Assembly (NCBI GenBank): GCA_035457725.1
Contig: DATIBC010000068.1
Coordinates: 1-11,697 of the forward strand
Source of the DNA: DATFES01 sp035457725
GTDB taxonomy: Bacteria; Pseudomonadota; Alphaproteobacteria; CACIAM-22H2
Direction of reading: 5' to 3'
DNA length: 11,697 nt
Made by a program: the position numbers and the translations under genes
Notes under the pieces: generated by a model
The model's database searches: none
The model's input: the letters and a program-made list of their open reading frames with translations, nothing else
What the model was told of the DNA's origin: nothing
Shown: one piece after another, positions 1 through 7,015 of the stretch
How positions within the stretch are numbered: position 1 is the first letter of the stretch
How the letters are laid out: each line of letters begins with the position of its first letter

Positions 1-535
1 TCGACGCGACGTGGAATAGATCGGGCGCCGAGATCTGCGAGACCACGCTCGTCGCCAGCATCACCAAGACGAACTGGCTGGTCAGCGCGGGATAGACGAT
101 GCGGACCGCCGGAACCAGCACGACGTGGCGGAACACTTGACGCCCCGACAGGCCAAGCGAGTGGCCAGCCTCGATCTGCGCGCGCGGGATCGCCTCGAGC
201 CCGGCGCGGATGATTTCGGTCGCGTAGGCGCCGAGATTGATCGTCAGCGCGACGATCGCCGCGGTCATGGCATCGAGGCGGATGCCCGCGCTCGGCAATC
301 CGAAGAAGATGAGGAAAAGCTGCACGATCAACGGCGTGTTGCGGATCATCTCGACGTAGGCGGCGGCAAGGGTCCGTAGCCAACGTCGCCCATACACTTG
401 CGCCGCCGCGCCGAGCGTGCCGATCGCAAGGCCGGTGCACATGGTCACGCCGGAGAGGACGAGAGTGATCCCGACGCCGCCGACGATGAAGTCCGACTGC
501 GCCCATATATCGCGGAAATTGAAGGTGTAGCTCAT
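1..535 (-). CDS. Polar amino-acid ABC transporter permease (HisM/GlnP-type), C-terminus cut by window edge
   Basis: Inner-membrane permease subunit of an amino-acid-type ABC importer, working with a periplasmic binding protein and an ATPase that are not in the window. The minus-strand translation gives 178 residues, starting MSYTFNFRDIWAQSDF. Hydrophobic segments lie at about residues 17-45, 58-80, 86-108 and 150-175. The motif EMIRNTPLIVQLFLIFFGLP is typical of the His/Glu/Gln/Arg/opine permease family, and EAGHSLGLSGRQVFRHVVLP-like residues form the EAA loop that contacts the ATPase. Family members are usually about 215-230 residues, so roughly 40 are missing beyond position 1. A second in-frame ATG lies four codons upstream (545-547); neither start has a well-spaced ribosome site, and GGGAG abuts the chosen one. 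The family is secure; the substrate is not known. The gene is divergent from the IclR regulator, which may control it. Confidence 0.9.
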   Translation of the reverse strand, partial: MSYTFNFRDIWAQSDFIVGGVGITLVLSGVTMCTGLAIGTLGAAAQVYGRRWLRTLAAAYVEMIRNTPLIVQLFLIFFGLPSAGIRLDAMTAAIVALTINLGAYATEIIRAGLEAIPRAQIEAGHSLGLSGRQVFRHVVLVPAVRIVYPALTSQFVLVMLATSVVSQISAPDLFHVAS

Positions 536-624
536 CTCCCGGTCCATCCCCGAAGACCGTGGCGCTAGCTGACCGACGCTCCGGCGCGCCAAGACGGGCG
601 GTACGCAGTCGTGCGAGCCGGTCG

Positions 625-656
625 TCCATATCCGCACAGGGTATTTCAATTGTCAA
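625..656 (-). promoter_or_regulatory. Candidate minus-strand promoter for the permease
   Basis: On the minus strand a perfect TTGACA lies at 656-651, about 115 bp before the permease start. The best -10 match at a normal distance is weak: GATATG at 632-627 (three of six bases, 18-bp spacer). The -35 box overlaps the plus-strand -35 candidate almost completely. This is an inference from consensus matching only. Confidence 0.3.
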
Positions 657-678
657 ATGCGACTTCATCCATGAAAAT
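650..678 (+). promoter_or_regulatory. Candidate promoter for the IclR regulator
   Basis: TTGTCA at 650-655 matches the -35 consensus in five of six bases. GAAAAT at 673-678 matches the -10 in four of six, with a 17-bp spacer. Transcription would start near 685, leaving a leader of about 35 nt before the regulator's ATG. This is the most AT-rich part of the divergent gap. Evidence is consensus matching only. Confidence 0.35.
664..675. promoter_or_regulatory. Putative regulator operator, palindrome TTCAT-CC-ATGAA
   Basis: A 12-bp palindrome has perfect 5-bp arms (664-668 and 671-675) around a 2-bp centre. It overlaps the candidate -10 box of the regulator gene and sits between the two divergent genes. 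IclR-family proteins commonly bind short AT-rich palindromes next to their own gene, some of them containing TTCA/TGAA arms, so autoregulation is plausible. A wider inverted repeat, CGACTTC at 660-666 with GAAGTCG at 700-706, surrounds the region. Binding is inferred, not shown. Confidence 0.35.
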
Positions 679-719
679 AGATACGATGCCAATCGGCGAG
701 AAGTCGGTCGCTATCCGCC

Positions 720-1532
720 ATGCCGGCCCGCAAGCATTCGTATTCGGTTCCAGCGCTGGAGAAGGCGTTTGACGTCATCGAGCTTCTCGCGGGCGAAGCG
801 GAGTCGCGCACGCTCAGCGCGATTGCCGGCGCGCTCGACCGCTCCCCGAGTGAAATTTTCCGCGTACTGCGGACGCTCGAGGGACGCGGCTACCTCGCGC
901 GCGACGCCGGCGACCGCTACCTCCTGACCAATCGGCTGTTCGAGCATGGCTTGCGGCGGCCGGCGATCGCCTCGCTGCTTGAAATCGCCTACCCGGAAAT
1001 GCGGACGCTGGCGGCGGCGATCGGCCACTCGTGCCACATCAGCGTACCGAGCGGCATGCGCATGGTGACGGTGGCCCGCGTCGAGCAGCCAAGCGCGGCG
1101 AGCTTCGTCGTACCGATCGGGTTCTCGGTCCCCGTCGTCGAATCGGCATCGGGCCGGGTTTTCCTCGCCTTTCTTCCATCGCCCGAGCAAGAGGCTTCAC
1201 TCGCCATGCTTGCGAACGTCAACCGCGGCGCATTGGCGCGCCGGCTTTCGCGAATTCGCGTGCGCGGATACGAGATCGCGCCAAGCGCCAGCGTGGTCGG
1301 CATCACCGACCTCAGCTTCCCGCTCTTCGAAGCCGACGCCCGGCCGGTTGCGTGCCTCGCCGTACCGCTCGCAGCGCGGCGACACGATCGGGCGTCGCGG
1401 CGAGCCGTTGTCCGTCTGGTACGCGCCGCCGCCGAGCGCATCGATTCCGGCTTTGCTCGGTCGCGCCGCCTGGCCCGCCCCGCGACGGCGGCCGGCCAGC
1501 GCACGAGACCGTCGTCGAATCGGCTGGCATAA
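720..1532 (+). CDS. IclR-family transcriptional regulator
   Basis: DNA-binding regulator of 270 residues, close to the family's usual 250-280. The N-terminal winged helix-turn-helix covers about residues 8-75, with the helix pair in TLSAIAGALDRSPSEIFRVL (31-50) followed by the wing at GYLARDAGDRYLLT (57-70). The IclR effector-binding domain follows from about 85 to 245, recognisable from SCHISVPSG (104-112), ESASGRVFLAFLP (141-153), the GYEIAPSASVVGITDLSFPL stretch (183-202) and ACLAVP (211-216). The last 25 residues are basic and probably disordered. No good ribosome site precedes the ATG; GGCGAGAAG (695-703) is too distant. It is divergent from the amino-acid permease, so that transporter is the likeliest target. 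It could also influence the downstream fatty-acid cluster. The effector is unknown. Confidence 0.92.
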   Translation: MPARKHSYSVPALEKAFDVIELLAGEAESRTLSAIAGALDRSPSEIFRVLRTLEGRGYLARDAGDRYLLTNRLFEHGLRRPAIASLLEIAYPEMRTLAAAIGHSCHISVPSGMRMVTVARVEQPSAASFVVPIGFSVPVVESASGRVFLAFLPSPEQEASLAMLANVNRGALARRLSRIRVRGYEIAPSASVVGITDLSFPLFEADARPVACLAVPLAARRHDRASRRAVVRLVRAAAERIDSGFARSRRLARPATAAGQRTRPSSNRLA

Positions 1533-1753
1533 CCGGCGACACGCTTCTCCCGGCGGCCATCGGGATTAACATCGTTCGCGCCACGTTATTATTTAATGCG
1601 AGGCACCGGAAGCGCCGAACCATCAAACCACGGCGCGGCGCGACATACCAGGTAGGTAAATGAATTATTAGCACAATCCGGCCAACATCCTATTCGGGCG
1701 GGTCCCGCCGACGGCCATCGGGCGAATCTGGCTACGGCCGGAGGGTCAGGGCG
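1533..1753. other. Intergenic region ahead of the fatty-acid operon
   Basis: No gene is supported in these 221 bp. Part of it is less GC-rich than its surroundings. TTAACA (1566-1571) and TATTAT (1587-1592) each match promoter boxes in five of six bases, but with a short 15-bp spacer; an alternative -10, TTTAAT (1592-1597), is 20 bp away. An imperfect 14-bp direct repeat of the form CGRCGGCCATCGGG occurs at 1551-1564 and 1709-1722. A 13-bp palindrome, GGCGGG-T-CCCGCC, is at 1697-1709. No U-rich terminator for the regulator is visible. The region presumably carries the operon promoter, but the exact sites cannot be fixed. Confidence 0.5.
1740..1745 (+). promoter_or_regulatory. Ribosome binding site of the three-module lipid enzyme
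   Basis: GGAGGG stands 8 bp before the ATG at 1754. It is the clearest Shine-Dalgarno sequence in the window and supports this start for the first gene of the operon. Confidence 0.7.
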
Positions 1754-4700
1754 ATGAACGGCGCTCCTGAATTCGCGATCAACGAGACCAGATATCACTG
1801 GTGCGTGCGGGGATTCTCGTTCCTTCGCCGCCGTCTCGGCATCGACATCAGGATTCACGACGCCGACGGCAACATCGATGCTGGCCAGATCTTCCTGTTC
1901 AATCACTTCACGCGTTTCGAAACCATCATCCCGCAATACTTCATCTATCAGGCGACTGGCGCCTTCTGCCGCTGCGTCGCCGCGAGCGAATTGTTCGCCG
2001 GCAACGAGAGCCGGGCGAAATTCCTGTGGAGTGTCGGCGCCGTGCCGCACGATCACCCAGGTCTGCTGCCGTTCCTCGCCGCCGAGATACTGCGCGGACG
2101 CAAAATCATCTTTTTCCCCGAAGGAGGAATGATCAAGGATCGGCGGGTCGTTGATCACGATGGGCAGTTCAACATTTTTTCTCCCGTTGCGCGGACGACG
2201 CGCAAGCATCATCAGGGCGCCGCAGCGACGGCGTTGACGCTGGAAATTTTCAAGCAACGGATCCTCTCCGTGCACGAAGCCGGCGATACGCCGCGTCTGC
2301 ATCGATGGGTAGGGGCGCTGGGCCTCGACGGAGTCGATGCACTGGTCGCCGCGGCCCGTCGGCCAACGCTGATCGTTCCCGCGAACATCACGTTCTATCC
2401 CATCCACACCAGCGACAACATCCTGCGCAAGGGCGCCGAATTGTTCGGCAAGGATCTCAGCGAGCGGGTTAAGGAGGAGCTGCTGATCGAGAGCAACCTG
2501 CTGCTGAAACGCACCGACATGGATATTCGGTTCGGCAGGCCCCTTCGCCCGAACATCGCCTGGAGCCTTTGGGAGCGTTACATCGTCAAGCGGGCCTTCG
2601 AGCAGACCGACAGCCTCGAGGAGCTATTCGCGCTCAAGAACAGCTCGGGCCGCTGGGTCGAGCGCATCGTCGCCACGGCGATGCAGCGCGAGACGCGGCG
2701 CCTGCGCGACGCCGGCATGCGCGAAATGTATTCGGGCGTGACGGTCAACCTCAACCACCTCGCATCTCGCCTCATCCTGACGCTCTTCGACCGGGGCGTT
2801 CTCGACATCGACCGCCGTCGATTCCATCGCCTGCTCTATGCGGCGCTCAAGAATGCGCAACACGAAACGGCAATCCACCTGCACGGAAGCCTGACCGACC
2901 CCGAGGTCTACGAGGGTCTGTCGCAGGGCAACTGCCGCGCCCTCGACCGGTTTCTGGAGGCGGCGACTGCATCGGGTCTCGTCCGGGCGGACGCCGATCG
3001 CTACCGGCATCTGCCGAAACTTCGCCACGAGCCCTCCCTGCATGTATCGCGTCTCGAGAACATCGTTCTCGTCTACGCCAACGAGATCGCTCCAATCGCC
3101 GCCGCCTGTCGAGCGGTCGACGCGGCGGTCGCTTCGGAGTCGATGACCGATGGTTCGTCGCTAGCGAAACATCTATTCGACGACGAACTTCGCGCCTACG
3201 CGTCAAGCAAGGTGAAGTTTTCGGACGCCAGGCACGCCGCGATCAACGACCGGGAGACGGCGAGCGAGAGCGGCGAGCCGTTCCTTTTCGTTCCCGGCGA
3301 CTCGAAGGCCATCGGTGTCGTACTGGTGCACGGGCTTTTGGCGTCGCCCGCCGAGATCAAGGGGTTCGGTAAACGGCTGGCCGCGCATGGCTACAAGGTG
3401 GTCGGCGTGCGACTCAAGGGCCACGGTACGTCGCCATGGGACCTTCGCGAACGGCGGTGGGGCGACTGGCTGGATTCGGTACGGCGCGGCTATGCGATCA
3501 TGCGCCATCTCGCCGATCGCGTCTGCGTGGTCGGATTCTCGACCGGGGGAGCGCTCGCGCTGCACTTGGCGGCGGAGAAGCCCCAGCGGTTGGCCGGCGT
3601 CGTTGCGATCGCCGCTCCGCTTAAGTTCCGCAACCGAAACCTGGCCTTCGTACCGCTAATCCATGGCATCAACAAGCTGACCGAGTGGGCCGCTTCGCTC
3701 GAGGGCGTCATGCCGTTCAGGACGCTTGAATCGGAGCATCCCCATATCAACTATCGCCACGTTCCAATTCGCAGCCTGTTCGAGTTGCGCCGGGCGACCG
3801 ACGAGCTGAAGCGCCGTCTACCCGATATCTCCTGTCCGGTGCGGATAATTCATGGCTCCGACGACCCCATCGTCGATCCGGAAAGCGCGCGGCTTATTTA
3901 CGACGGGCTGGGTTCGAGAGGAAAAACGTTGCACATGGTGGCATCGCGCCGGCACGGCATCCTCAACGAAGATATCGGCGGAACCCAGGAACTGGTGGCT
4001 TCGTTCATCGCCTCGTTGGCGCCGGCGGTGATCGCTTCCGCGCCGCGACGGCCCGAGATCGCCGGTCCGACGGTCGAAGCGAACCGAAGTTTCCAGCGCT
4101 CGATGAAGAAGCTGATTCAACAGTTCCGGCGCCCGCCGCGTGCGACATCGCGCAAAACTCGGACCTATCCTTGGGAGCGCGTTTATCCGAAGGGCGTCGA
4201 TTGGCGAGCCAACATCGAACCGCGGTCGCTCCCCGCAATGCTGGACGACGCGGTCGAGCATCACGCCGACAGGGTGTGCGCGCGATTCCGCGGCAAACGT
4301 TTCACGTACCGCGAGATCGGCGCGTTGGTCGATCGGGCGGCGGCCGGCCTTAGGGCGCTCGGCGTCGACAAGGGAGTCAATGTCGGCCTGATGCTCCCCA
4401 ACTGCCCTTATGCGGTCGTCTGCTTCCACGCGGTGCTCAAGGCCGGCGGCACCGTTGTCAACATCAATCCGCTGTGCGCGGCGCGCGAGATCGAGAAACA
4501 AATCGTCGATTCCGGGCTCCGCTTTCTTGTCACGTTGGACGTCAAGATTCTGTACGACAAGATCGCGGCGGTGGCGTGCAACGGCAACCAGATCGAGCGC
4601 GTCATCGTCTGCAGCATGAGCGGCGCGTTGCGATTCAGCGAGAAAATCCTGTTCGATCTACTCAAGGCTCGCGAGGTGGCGACCGTCGCTGCCGACGGCC

Positions 4701-5863
4701 GGCATCTGCCGTTCGAGCGATTGATCGACAACGACGGCGTTGTAGACCCGCCGGATATCGATCCGGCGGTCGATGTCGCCATCCTCCAGTATACCGGCGG
4801 AACGACTGGCTTCCCGAAGGCGGCGAGGCTCACGCACGCCAACCTCTTCGTCAACGCAATGCAGATCGCGCGGTGGGCGCCCGACGCCCGGCCCGGCGAG
4901 GAGAAATTCCTCGCCGTCCTGCCGCTGTTCCACGCTTTCGGGATGACGGCGGTGATGAACGTGGGCCTGTTGATGGGCGCCGAGCTGATCCTCCTGGCGA
5001 GGTTTCAGCCATCGGAGGTACTCAAAACGATCGCGCGGGAAAAGCCGACGGTGTTTATCGGAGTGCCGACGATGTTCTCGGCGCTCAATGCGGCCTTCGA
5101 TCGCGCCAAGCACGATGCGTCGAGCCTCAAATTCTGCATTTCGGGCGGCGCTCCCTTGCCGCGCGAGGTCCAGCGCCGGTTCGAGGAAATCTCGGGATGC
5201 CGACTCGTCGAGGGATACGGTCTCAGCGAGGCCGGACCGGTCTGCACGATCAACCCCCTCGACGATGGCGGCCGGCCGGGCTCGGTGGGGCTGCCGCTGC
5301 CGGGTACGGTCATCGAAATCGTCGCGCTCGACGGCTCGGGGCGGGCGCAGGCGATCGGCGATCGAGGCGAGATTTGCATCACCGGCCCGCAGGTCATGCT
5401 GGGCTACGCAAACCGGGCCAAGGAAAACATCGACGCTTTTCGGGGTGGACGCCTGCACACGGGCGACATCGGGTACATGGACGCCGACGGTTATGTCTAC
5501 ATCGTCGACCGAATCAAGGACCTGATTCTGAGCGGGGGCTTTAACGTCTATCCCCGCATGGTGGAGGAGGTGATCCTGCTGCACCCGGCGGTAGGCGAGG
5601 CCGCCGTCTGCGGCGTGCCGGACCGGCACCGCGGCGAGATCGTCAAGGCGTTTGTCACGCTGCGCGAAGGCCAAAAACTAACCGCGCCCGAGCTGCGCGA
5701 TTTTCTCCGCGACAAGCTCGCGCCGTTTCAGACGCCCCGGCGGATTGAATTTCGTGACGCGTTACCGCGGACGCCAATCGGGAAAATATCGAAGAAGGAC
5801 CTGCGCGCCGAGGAACCGTCGGCGGCGGCCGCGCCGGAAGTCCCTCAGCCGGCCGAGACCTGA
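1754..5863 (+). CDS. Three-module lipid enzyme: PlsB/PlsC-type acyltransferase, serine alpha/beta hydrolase, FadD-like acyl-CoA ligase
   Basis: One uninterrupted 1369-residue chain. Residues 1-280 resemble glycerolipid acyltransferases: NHFTRFET (50-57) is the NHX4D block with Glu56 replacing Asp, FPEGG (121-125) the acceptor motif, and IVPANITFYPI (207-217) a later block. A helical PlsB-like extension runs to about 480. Residues 510-760 are an alpha/beta hydrolase of carboxylesterase/monoacylglycerol-lipase type: LVHGLLASPAE (524-534), nucleophile Ser596 in GFSTGG, Asp704 in GSDDPIVD and His734 in RRHGIL. A basic linker (about 760-805) leads to a FadD-like ligase: YTGGTTGFPK (1013-1022), GYGLSEA (1154-1160), HTGDIGY (1235-1241), DRIKDLI (1252-1258) and the C-terminal lysine 1344 in PIGKISKK. 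The inferred role is ester hydrolysis, acyl-CoA formation and acyl transfer, like E. coli Aas with an added lipase. All catalytic residues except the Asp-to-Glu change are present. Substrates are unknown. Confidence 0.88.
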   Translation: MNGAPEFAINETRYHWCVRGFSFLRRRLGIDIRIHDADGNIDAGQIFLFNHFTRFETIIPQYFIYQATGAFCRCVAASELFAGNESRAKFLWSVGAVPHDHPGLLPFLAAEILRGRKIIFFPEGGMIKDRRVVDHDGQFNIFSPVARTTRKHHQGAAATALTLEIFKQRILSVHEAGDTPRLHRWVGALGLDGVDALVAAARRPTLIVPANITFYPIHTSDNILRKGAELFGKDLSERVKEELLIESNLLLKRTDMDIRFGRPLRPNIAWSLWERYIVKRAFEQTDSLEELFALKNSSGRWVERIVATAMQRETRRLRDAGMREMYSGVTVNLNHLASRLILTLFDRGVLDIDRRRFHRLLYAALKNAQHETAIHLHGSLTDPEVYEGLSQGNCRALDRFLEAATASGLVRADADRYRHLPKLRHEPSLHVSRLENIVLVYANEIAPIAAACRAVDAAVASESMTDGSSLAKHLFDDELRAYASSKVKFSDARHAAINDRETASESGEPFLFVPGDSKAIGVVLVHGLLASPAEIKGFGKRLAAHGYKVVGVRLKGHGTSPWDLRERRWGDWLDSVRRGYAIMRHLADRVCVVGFSTGGALALHLAAEKPQRLAGVVAIAAPLKFRNRNLAFVPLIHGINKLTEWAASLEGVMPFRTLESEHPHINYRHVPIRSLFELRRATDELKRRLPDISCPVRIIHGSDDPIVDPESARLIYDGLGSRGKTLHMVASRRHGILNEDIGGTQELVASFIASLAPAVIASAPRRPEIAGPTVEANRSFQRSMKKLIQQFRRPPRATSRKTRTYPWERVYPKGVDWRANIEPRSLPAMLDDAVEHHADRVCARFRGKRFTYREIGALVDRAAAGLRALGVDKGVNVGLMLPNCPYAVVCFHAVLKAGGTVVNINPLCAAREIEKQIVDSGLRFLVTLDVKILYDKIAAVACNGNQIERVIVCSMSGALRFSEKILFDLLKAREVATVAADGRHLPFERLIDNDGVVDPPDIDPAVDVAILQYTGGTTGFPKAARLTHANLFVNAMQIARWAPDARPGEEKFLAVLPLFHAFGMTAVMNVGLLMGAELILLARFQPSEVLKTIAREKPTVFIGVPTMFSALNAAFDRAKHDASSLKFCISGGAPLPREVQRRFEEISGCRLVEGYGLSEAGPVCTINPLDDGGRPGSVGLPLPGTVIEIVALDGSGRAQAIGDRGEICITGPQVMLGYANRAKENIDAFRGGRLHTGDIGYMDADGYVYIVDRIKDLILSGGFNVYPRMVEEVILLHPAVGEAAVCGVPDRHRGEIVKAFVTLREGQKLTAPELRDFLRDKLAPFQTPRRIEFRDALPRTPIGKISKKDLRAEEPSAAAAPEVPQPAET

Positions 5864-5875
5864 GCGGAAGCGAAG

Positions 5876-7015
5876 ATGCGAAACGTAGTGATTGCCGGAT
5901 ACGCGAGGTCGCCGTTCACGCCCGCCGCAAAGGGCGAGCTGAAAGGGATTCGTCCCGACGAGCTGGCGGCGCAGGTCGTGCGAGCATTGCTTCGCAGGAC
6001 CGGGGTCGGTGACGGCGACATCGAGGACTTGATCCTGGGGTGCGCGTTTCCGGAAGCCGAGCAGGGATTGAATGTGGCTCGCCTCGTCGTGTTTTTGTCG
6101 CGCCTGCCCCACTCGGTCGGCGGCGTCACCGTGAACCGCTTTTGCGGATCGTCGATGTACGCCATCCACATGGCCGCTGGCGCGATTCAGATGAACGCGG
6201 GCGAGGCGTTCGTCTGCGCCGGCGTCGAATCGATGACCCGCGTTCCGATCATGGGCTTCAACCCGATGCCGCATCCCGGTCTCTACGAGACGTACCCGCA
6301 GGCCTACATCTCGATGGGCGTGACTGCCGAGCGAATCGCCACGCAATACCAGATCACGCGTCGCGAGCAGGATGCGTTCGCGCTCGAATCGCAGTTGCGG
6401 GCGGCGCGCGCGCGGGCGGATGGCCGGTTCGAAGACGAGATCGTCGCGATATCGTCCAACGGGACGAGCGTCGGCGTCGACGGTTGCATCCGCGCCGAGA
6501 CGACGGAGGCGGGATTGGCGGCGCTCAAGCCAGCCTTCGAGGAACGCGGCACGGTCACCGCCGGCAGCTCGTCGCCGCTTACCGATGGTGCGGCGGCGAC
6601 GCTGGTGTGCAGCGAGGATTACGCGAAAGCGCACGGCTTGCGGCCGCTGGCCCGGATCAGGAGCATCGCCGTCGCCGGCTGCGACCCCGAGATCATGGGA
6701 ATCGGACCGGTCCCAGCGTCGCGAAAAGCGTTGCAGCGAGCCGGCCTTTCCGTCGCCGATCTTGACATCGTCGAGATCAACGAGGCGTTCGCCTCGCAAT
6801 GCCTGGCGTGCTTGCGCGAGCTCGGCCTCGACGCGGCCAAGGTCAACATCGACGGCGGCGCGATCGCGCTCGGACACCCGCTCGGCGCCACCGGCGCCCG
6901 GATCGTCGGCAAGGCGGCAACGCTCCTCGTGCGCGAGCGCGGGACGTTTGCGCTCGCCACGCAGTGCATCGGCGGCGGCCAAGGCATCGCCACCGTTCTC
7001 GAGGCGGTGGCATGA
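5876..7015 (+). CDS. fadA: Acetyl-CoA acyltransferase (3-ketoacyl-CoA thiolase, FadA type)
   Basis: Catalyses the last step of beta-oxidation, cleaving 3-ketoacyl-CoA with CoA to acetyl-CoA and a shortened acyl-CoA. Its 379 residues fit degradative thiolases. The nucleophile is Cys90 in VNRFCGSSM, a context very like E. coli FadA. The other active-site elements are INEAF (301-305), His334 in ALGHPLGATGAR, and Cys364 in QCIGGGQG close to the C-terminus. All are intact. GGAAG (5866-5870) lies 5 bp before the ATG, and the gap from the preceding stop is only 12 bp, so translation is probably tightly linked. The neighbours supply the other cycle steps, which argues for fatty-acid degradation rather than a biosynthetic acetoacetyl-CoA thiolase. 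Chain-length preference cannot be read from the sequence. Confidence 0.93.
   Translation: MRNVVIAGYARSPFTPAAKGELKGIRPDELAAQVVRALLRRTGVGDGDIEDLILGCAFPEAEQGLNVARLVVFLSRLPHSVGGVTVNRFCGSSMYAIHMAAGAIQMNAGEAFVCAGVESMTRVPIMGFNPMPHPGLYETYPQAYISMGVTAERIATQYQITRREQDAFALESQLRAARARADGRFEDEIVAISSNGTSVGVDGCIRAETTEAGLAALKPAFEERGTVTAGSSSPLTDGAAATLVCSEDYAKAHGLRPLARIRSIAVAGCDPEIMGIGPVPASRKALQRAGLSVADLDIVEINEAFASQCLACLRELGLDAAKVNIDGGAIALGHPLGATGARIVGKAATLLVRERGTFALATQCIGGGQGIATVLEAVA

Noticed and set aside
125..379. Plus-strand open frame of 84 codons at the left end
   Set aside because: It is antisense to a well-conserved ABC permease with its EAA loop.
559..927. Plus-strand open frame of 122 codons across the divergent gap and the start of the regulator gene
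   Set aside because: It overlaps the IclR helix-turn-helix coding sequence in another frame and is Arg/Ser-rich with no domain.
1697..1709. GGCGGG-T-CCCGCC as a rho-independent terminator of the regulator gene
   Set aside because: The loop would be a single base and no T-run follows; it also lies just upstream of the next gene's ribosome site.
1589..2407. Minus-strand open frame of 272 codons over the acyltransferase module
   Set aside because: It lies antisense to a frame with clear acyltransferase motifs; its translation is charged, with no recognisable domain, as expected of shadow frames in GC-rich DNA.
3284..5863. Interpretation of the hydrolase-ligase pair as an OleBC-type olefin biosynthesis fusion
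   Set aside because: OleB-type hydrolases use an Asp nucleophile, whereas this one has a Ser nucleophile in GFSTGG. OleA and OleD are absent, and the neighbours are beta-oxidation genes.
6799..7011. 71-codon N-terminal extension of the FadN protein
   Set aside because: The extension overlaps the conserved end of the thiolase in another frame, is almost entirely Arg, Ala, Gly and His, and the Rossmann fold begins right after the ATG at 7012, which has the ATGA overlap and a ribosome site.
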